Shown here in pieces: positions 58,692 to 64,000 of a DNA stretch of 64,000 bases. The stretch spans positions 372,001-436,000 of the forward strand of contig JAGTJL010000007.1 in assembly GCA_020746875.1 (NCBI GenBank), given 5' to 3'. Numbering within the stretch: the stretch's first letter is position 1; each line of letters starts with the position of its first letter. The translations under genes and the position numbers were made by a program. The notes under the pieces were generated by a model, which was not told the DNA's origin, did not search any database, and saw nothing but the letters and a program-made list of their open reading frames with translations. This stretch comes from Rhexocercosporidium sp. MPI-PUGE-AT-0058 (taxonomy: Eukaryota > Ascomycota > Leotiomycetes > Helotiales).

Positions 58692-61001
58692 TCAAGAACT
58701 AGTCGATGGCCGACTCGCATTCCTATCTGCTGCTATTCGTGCATCTACCCTTTCTCTGTGTTGACGATTCTTCAAATGTACCTCGAAATTTCCTACTGTT
58801 GTTTCTGGGCCTGGTGTGTAAAGTTTCCCTGGACAGTCGTGACACCTTATTCGTGGGAGATACATCCACTTCACTCCATCGGGTGTTTGGCCTGGTGGAG
58901 GCGCGGGGCAAGGCATTTCAGTAGCCGAGTTGACGGCCGAGTACCGCATTACACCTTCAAATCGATCACCGGGGTATTGGGTGAGAAGTGAGTTAAGGCC
59001 CGCTGTAAGCCAAGTTGGAGGCGGAGGCTGAAAATTGTTAGTATGTGACCGAGGATAGGATTTCGGAATCGCTTTCTTGGGGCTTTTGTCACTTATAATA
59101 GCATTCACTTGAGGGTATTTCAAAATAGAAAGCTCTTGAGAAACGGACACACGAATCAAATATTGACTTACAGGAACGTGAGGAGGCTGCCCTGGTGGTG
59201 GAGGAGGCGGTGCATCGACTCGGCCGATTTGCCCAACTGGAGCCGGAGTCGTTGAAGTTTGCAACGTCTGACTTTGGGTATTAGGTGTCGAAGGTGGTCC
59301 CATCGAGCCTTGTGGAACTACAGCAGCAGGGGCTGCTGGAGTTGAAGGGGCTGCTGGAGTGCGGGCGGCGGGTTCAGGTGGTTGCGAATTCGAAGGACGA
59401 CTTGAAGCTCGAGTGATCTCTCGATGGAACTTTCTCATCCGTTCCCGTCCAGGTTTGAGCTTCACAATCAATGACGGAGGTTCACTCTCGTCGCGAGCAT
59501 CACGACCACCGAATCTTCGGGCCGAGGTTCTCGTTTCGTGATGGTGGAGGACAGCAGCTTCCGGTGTTTCTGATCTTCCAAGATTGGCCATTCTCTGTTG
59601 GGCAGCGGTGGCAGCTCCTCGCATATTTCTCGTCCTTGCAGTTCCACTTTGTAGATTTGCCAGGGCAGGAGACTCGGGGTTTGAATCTTCACTCTCCGAT
59701 TCTTCAGAAAGGTCTCCATCTCGAGCACCAGGACGCTTCGCTTTTCCTCCAACACCTCCAACTCTTTTATACAACCGACTATCCTCGACTTTTTCAGCTG
59801 ATCCTGGAATGACTGAAGAGACCACCAATGTGCGCACAGTCCGTTGCCTATCCTTCAAGTCCGGTAATGTCGGTCCGCCTCTTCTATTTACGGAGCGCTT
59901 TTGCCTCCTCTGCTCTCTCGAATATATTACCTCCCCGCGCTCCAAGTCTGCTTCCGTCAATTCGTACAAGAAAGGCGTGTATTCACGCGCCTGCTGCTGA
60001 GGACGGAAGACCGAAGGTAATGGAGATGGTAGAAATCCAGCAATCAAATCCGCATCTTCCAAGGGTCGCCCGTCGAACGGATGTCCTACAATATACAAAC
60101 TCCTTGTGAACAACTGGCACTGCTCCCGTATTGAATGTGCAATCGCGGTCGTAAATTCTCCAGCTAACGACAATTCCCGAGCCAAACTTTGCGCAAACTC
60201 CTCGGGTGAGTTCAGGGGGTTGTTGATCTCCCATTCAAATTTATCCTCCAAAGTATGCGGCCCAATGGTTATATTTAGCTTGATCAGAATTCGCATCTCT
60301 TCGTTCTTGTAAGCCGAGTATGGCAATTCTGGATCCAACGCTTCCTCTCCAGCATATAATTGTGGATAGAAATCCATCAATTGTTCGCGCAACTGGTGCT
60401 GAACTTGCTCCAGAACCGGAGCGTGGGCAGGAGGTGTCAATCCAAAATCCTCAACCATCTGTGCAGCAAAAATCTCAGGGCTTATGATCCGATCGAAGTA
60501 GTTCCAGGTAAATGTATCGCGAAGTTTTATCTTATCCCAGTCAATTTCTAGCCGGATAGGGACCAATTCTTCGTCCTGTTCTGCCTGCGTTGCCACATCT
60601 TTGCGCTTCAGTCGCAACTTTGGAGCCTTTCTATGTCCCAACCTTGGCTTTGCGTGCGGATAGAGCACATGCGCTGGACCATCGGTCCTCCCATTTCCAT
60701 AGCCACCGTAGCCAGGGCCGTAGAGTCGACTCGAGGTGAAGTATTGTCGGTACTCCTCGCGAACCTTTCTGTAATCCTCGACCTGCTGGTTCATGAAACC
60801 ATAAGACTTCTCCCGGTGTTCCTGTGTATCAAGGATAGCTGCCGAGTGTAACAAATCACGATGAATGTGGCTTTCGAGGAGGATCTTTTGGAAGTCTGAT
60901 TTTGTTCGAGGCCGATGGGTCAGAGGAGAAGAAGGGGGTGAAGGAGCGTCGACGGCATCAGAAGCCTGGGGGTCTGAGGATGGCTGAGGATCGGGAGCCA
61001 T
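58692..61001 (-). CDS. SNF5: SNF5/SMARCB1 core subunit of the SWI/SNF (or RSC) chromatin remodeller
   Basis: Core subunit that contacts the nucleosome acidic patch; nuclear. Exons 61001-59172 and 59027-58692 give 721 residues. The 144-bp intron is in frame but has GTAAGT and TTTTCAG ends and reads unlike protein. The SNF5 domain (about 145-345) shows both repeats: VPIRLEIDWDKIKLRDTFTW with PEIFAAQMVEDF, and ILIKLNITIGPHTLEDKFEW with PEEFAQSLARELSL. A basic Ser/Pro-rich region follows. The C-terminus carries a GATA-like finger, YLPRIRCHDCPGKLYTPGP, typical of Pezizomycotina SNF5. MAPDPQP is preferred as start; an in-frame ATG at 61211 would add 70 residues of presequence-like character. Sfh1 is the alternative paralogue. 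Confidence 0.9.
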   Translation of the reverse strand: MAPDPQPSSDPQASDAVDAPSPPSSPLTHRPRTKSDFQKILLESHIHRDLLHSAAILDTQEHREKSYGFMNQQVEDYRKVREEYRQYFTSSRLYGPGYGGYGNGRTDGPAHVLYPHAKPRLGHRKAPKLRLKRKDVATQAEQDEELVPIRLEIDWDKIKLRDTFTWNYFDRIISPEIFAAQMVEDFGLTPPAHAPVLEQVQHQLREQLMDFYPQLYAGEEALDPELPYSAYKNEEMRILIKLNITIGPHTLEDKFEWEINNPLNSPEEFAQSLARELSLAGEFTTAIAHSIREQCQLFTRSLYIVGHPFDGRPLEDADLIAGFLPSPLPSVFRPQQQAREYTPFLYELTEADLERGEVIYSREQRRQKRSVNRRGGPTLPDLKDRQRTVRTLVVSSVIPGSAEKVEDSRLYKRVGGVGGKAKRPGARDGDLSEESESEDSNPESPALANLQSGTARTRNMRGAATAAQQRMANLGRSETPEAAVLHHHETRTSARRFGGRDARDESEPPSLIVKLKPGRERMRKFHREITRASSRPSNSQPPEPAARTPAAPSTPAAPAAVVPQGSMGPPSTPNTQSQTLQTSTTPAPVGQIGRVDAPPPPPPGQPPHVPVSQYLIRVSVSQELSILKYPQVNAIISDKSPKKAIPKSYPRSHTNNFQPPPPTWLTAGLNSLLTQYPGDRFEGVMRYSAVNSATEMPCPAPPPGQTPDGVKWMYLPRIRCHDCPGKLYTPGPETTVGNFEVHLKNRQHRERVDARIAADRNASRPSTSS

Positions 61002-61535
61002 GGCGAATGCATTCGCGACGGCTATGCGACGCTGTTGACGTGTGGGTAGAGCAGTCCTGAGGACTGTAGATTTGGAGATGCACGAGATTAGAGTTGAGTG
61101 AAGCGCGATTGATGGGGATTTGAGCGACCGCGTCAACAGACAGAGAGGCTGGCTGGACTGGGCGCTGGGCACTGGACACCGTGCGCAGAAAAGGCCTTGA
61201 CCACGTGACATAATCAACAGCCCCCTGCACCACCCACTCGAGCCACTCCCACTCCTACTCGAACCACCCCTGCTCCCACTCCCCAAAGGCGGGAAGGGCG
61301 GGAGGGAGAAGCGAAGCTCAGCTCAAGGCGGCCCAGCGAGTCAAACGAGTCTGAGCTGCCGCCAGGGACTGGACTGGACATCCATCCATCCATCTTCCAT
61401 GCTTCGCCTCGCTAAACCCATCTTGCCCACAGTCTAACCCCTCCTTTTCCAAACAATCTACCACTTCTCACGCTCCTTCATTCATTCACGAACCCCCTTT
61501 TCAAACACAAACCGACTTACTGAAATACCTTCATC
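61002..61535. other. Divergent promoter region SNF5 / EBP1-like gene
   Basis: About 0.5 kb between divergent genes. It includes GGGAGTGGGAGTGG-type runs near 61240-61290 and CCATCCATCCATC at about 61380-61392. No other gene is supported. Confidence 0.5.
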
Positions 61536-63080
61536 ATGGCAGACAAGAAGGAAACCGAGGAGATCGGTGAGTTGGTCCCGCACGTTCTTTCTTCAAAGGA
61601 GGGGTGTTTCTACCCCGCTATCAGCTCCAGAATCAGCACCACGACGACATCAGGAATGCTTCAGAACTATTTACTGATATCTAAATGTCTAGATTACACT
61701 CTCAACAACCCAGATACCCTCACTAAGTACAAGAGCGCTGCTACGATCTCCCAGAAGGTTTTGGAGGCTGTTACTGCTCTTTGTGTTGCTGGAGAGAAGA
61801 TCGTCAACATCTGCGAACAGGGTGACAAGCTTTTGGACGAGGAGATTGCTAAGGTCTACCGTGGAAAGAAGATCTCAAAGGGTAGAAGCTCGTTCGGTAT
61901 CCATCTCTCGAATACATCTGACAAGTTCCAGGTATTTCCCACCCGACCACTGTCTCCCCATCTTCCTTTGTTACGCCATACACCCCACTCAAATCCGATG
62001 AGGCCGAAGCTGCTGTCACACTGAAGGAGGGCGAGGCTATCAAGATCCAGTTGGGAGCACAAATCGATGGCTTTGGAACAATCGTCTGCGATACTATCAT
62101 AATCCCAGGTGCCGACAACAAGGGCGAGATCGAGGGCCGGGATGCTGATCTCCTCCTGGCTACATACTGGGCTAATGAGCTTTTGTTGCGATTGATGGTT
62201 CCACCTGGACTTCTGGCGACCGGTACAGATGAGGAGAAGGCAAAGGCTGCTAAAGTCAAGGCCCCAGCTCAGAGCAAGATTACCAGTCTTCTCGAGAAGG
62301 TCGTGAAGAGCTACGACTGCAACTTGGTTGAGCATACCACCAGCTGGCAGTTCGAGAGGAACGAGATTGAGGGAAAGAAGAAGATCATCCTTGCTCCAGG
62401 AGATGGGACCAAGGGAGATGGTGTTCCTGAGGTCGGTGATGTATGGGGTGTTGAGATGGGTGTTAGTGCCGGAACCGGAAAGATCAAGAACTTCGAGAAC
62501 AGAACTACACTCCACAGACGTACGACTCTCACGTACGCCTTAAAGAGACCTAGTTCCAAGAAGGTTCTCAACGAGGTCGTTAAGAGATTTGGTGTCTTCC
62601 CATTCAGTTTGAGACAACTTGAGGATGAGAGAGATGCCAAGGTTGGTGTTGTTGAGTGTGTACGAGGAAATGTTCTTCGTGCGTACGAGGTTGCTGGAGA
62701 TAAGGATGGTGCTGCTGTTGCTAGACTCTTGACCACAATCGGTATGTTTGATTCGTTCCAGGGCGATGGACAGCGTTGAATCACCAGCGATTTGAGAGTC
62801 TTGCCCCAGACATTGCATCTACGTTCATTCCCATGCTCCTCACTAACACTCCCCAGCAATCACCAAGAATGGTCTTCAAAGAATCGCCGCCCCTCCCTCC
62901 CCAGACCTCTCCAAGTTCAAGACCGACAAGAAGATCACCGACGAAGAAGTCCTCAAGATCCTCGAGCAACCCCTAGCCAAGGAAGTCAAAGCCAAGAACA
63001 AGAACAAGAAGAAGAAGCCCGCCAAGAAAACTACCGCTGCCGCTGCTGATGACGAGGAAGAGAGCAGTGATGAGGAGTAA
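61536..63080 (+). CDS. EBP1/PA2G4-type protein (methionine-aminopeptidase fold, cdb4-like)
   Basis: Non-catalytic methionine-aminopeptidase-fold protein that binds ribosomes and structured nucleic acids; related to human PA2G4 and fission-yeast curved-DNA-binding protein. Exons 61536-61566, 61693-61881, 61932-62741 and 62857-63080 join in phase to 417 residues. The protein opens MADKKETEEIDYTLNNPDTLTKYK. It continues KISKGISHPTTVSPSSFVTP across the second intron, then IKIQLGAQIDGFGTIVCDTI and LLLRLMVPPGL. The end is a Lys-rich stretch (KNKNKKKKPAKK) and an acidic tail, DDEEESSDEE. The metal-binding residues of active aminopeptidases are not kept, as expected for EBP1. The unspliced frame at 61882-61931 gives a wrong protein, which confirms the intron. 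Confidence 0.92.
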
Positions 63081-64000
63081 ATGGTTAGGACTGGTGGGAA
63101 TTATTGCATGATTTTAACATGATGGATGTCTCCGGATGTGCTGGTTTGGGTTGGGGAAATGGGCTCTGGAATTGAGAGCGGGGTATGGATGGATGGATGG
63201 ATGGATCGGCATGGGATATCTGCATGGGTTTTCGATGTAGGTAGCCTCACTTTAGGTGAGCAACGACAAATCTTTCACCTGCACAGTCCGTTTTGAGACC
63301 AGTTACATGCGTGTTAGCTCTGGCCGTTCTCAACGCCCCTACTTCCTGTGAGTACTGTACTTCGCGATGGACAAGAAACCGTCTCTTCCTCGATTTCCAG
63401 AGCATGAGAGGTCGGTTCTTCACAACATGTAATGAATATCATGGCCTGTACCTCCTTTCTACAACCTATGTTGCTCCCGTTGCTCACCTCTCTCCAAATC
63501 CTGCGAGATCTGCTTATTGCCGTATTTCTGAGCCGGGCTCAACTTGCTGAAAGGTCACAGCATAGATCTCCAGGCAGTGGTTTTCAGGTATGGCCTTGTA
63601 TGTCTCAGGTAGAGGACGAGGGGAGGAGGTGCTTATGCGTTTCAAAGTTTGATGGGCGGTATATGGAATCAGCGGGCTGGTTAGTGGAAAAGAGTGGTGT
63701 GATCTAAGAGACTGCGTATCTAGGAGTCTACTTCTATATCAGAGGGAGGGTGGCCTGGCGCATAGTGTGATGACCGGGGAACTTGGGAATTGAGAAGGAG
63801 GTGAGAGGATTCGGAGAGGTGCTACTGGGGATGAGGAGGTGTGTGAGCGTTCAAGTTACCAAGAGATGCTTTTAGCTGACGCGGAATTGCAGGATCGTGA
63901 AGTGATCACGTTAGCGCTGGGTCTATTTAGCTGGGCTCAAGAAACATATCGTCCTGGCTAGACAGTGAAGTGGAGCTACGTGATGCAGAGGAATTCTCCA
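63081..64000. other. 3' flank of the EBP1-like gene and intergenic DNA to the window end
   Basis: Contains an ATGG tetranucleotide run at about 63184-63206 (five ATGG units in a row). Two overlapping frames at 63293-63707 have no motif. No gene is supported. Confidence 0.45.

Noticed and set aside
61002..61286. Longer N-terminus for SNF5
   Set aside because: The extension from 61286 starts with TTG. The one from the ATG at 61211 adds a presequence-like region not expected in SNF5.
61882..61931. Read-through version of the EBP1-like exon (RSSFGIHLSNTSDKF)
   Set aside because: It is an intron with donor GTAGAA and acceptor TTCCAG. Removing it restores the conserved ISHPTTVSPSSF sequence.
1..64000. 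tRNA, rRNA, CRISPR or secondary-metabolite cluster
   Set aside because: No cloverleaf-like A/B box pair was found by eye, there are no regularly spaced repeats, and no PKS, NRPS or terpene synthase signatures. A tRNA scan could still find one I missed.

Overview
The window reads as nuclear DNA of a filamentous ascomycete (Pezizomycotina, perhaps a leotiomycete; that finer placement is a guess). The signs are dense genes on both strands, many introns of 40-65 bp with GT...CTAAC...AG signals, and lineage-typical genes: an ascomycete laccase ending in DSGL, a fungal PEX26, an ITC1-type ISWI subunit and a DUF7704-like membrane protein. Most models below were spliced by hand. Where exon phases are stated, they were checked to sum to whole codons.

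Layout. 1-4.1 kb: the end of an amino-acid permease, a small membrane protein and a secreted laccase. 4.1-13 kb: a gene-poor tract with a 721-bp non-autonomous DNA transposon (53-bp perfect inverted repeats, 8-bp target duplication), a broken thioesterase gene and an unassigned coding-like remnant. 13-21.3 kb: housekeeping genes, namely ALG8 (N-glycan assembly), an L-type lectin cargo receptor, PEX26 and a PARN-family deadenylase. 23.4-34 kb: a saccharopine-dehydrogenase-like oxidoreductase, ribosomal protein eL43, a RING+PHD protein with an SRI-like tail, mitochondrial mL46 and a D-amino-acid oxidase. 36-39.5 kb: the ISWI partner ITC1. 40-44 kb: a second gene-poor tract with a decayed unassigned gene. 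44-51 kb: a GPI-type cupredoxin, a tiny candidate secreted protein and two MFS transporters. 52.7-55.2 kb: a tandem array of three small RING2-only zinc-finger genes, one of them broken. 55.9-63 kb: a DAL5-like MFS transporter, SNF5 (SWI/SNF) and an EBP1/PA2G4-type protein.

No biosynthetic cluster or bacterial-type operon is visible; most genes act independently. Loose functional themes are chromatin (ITC1, SNF5, and the RING/PHD protein, which may bind RNA polymerase II), the secretory route (ALG8, lectin) and secreted copper proteins (laccase, cupredoxin). The most unusual item is the array of minimal RING2-like genes. They share an intron at the same codon and phase, a GxC motif at the place of the RBR-ligase catalytic cysteine, and a C-x2-H-P tail, yet have no RING1 or IBR domain.
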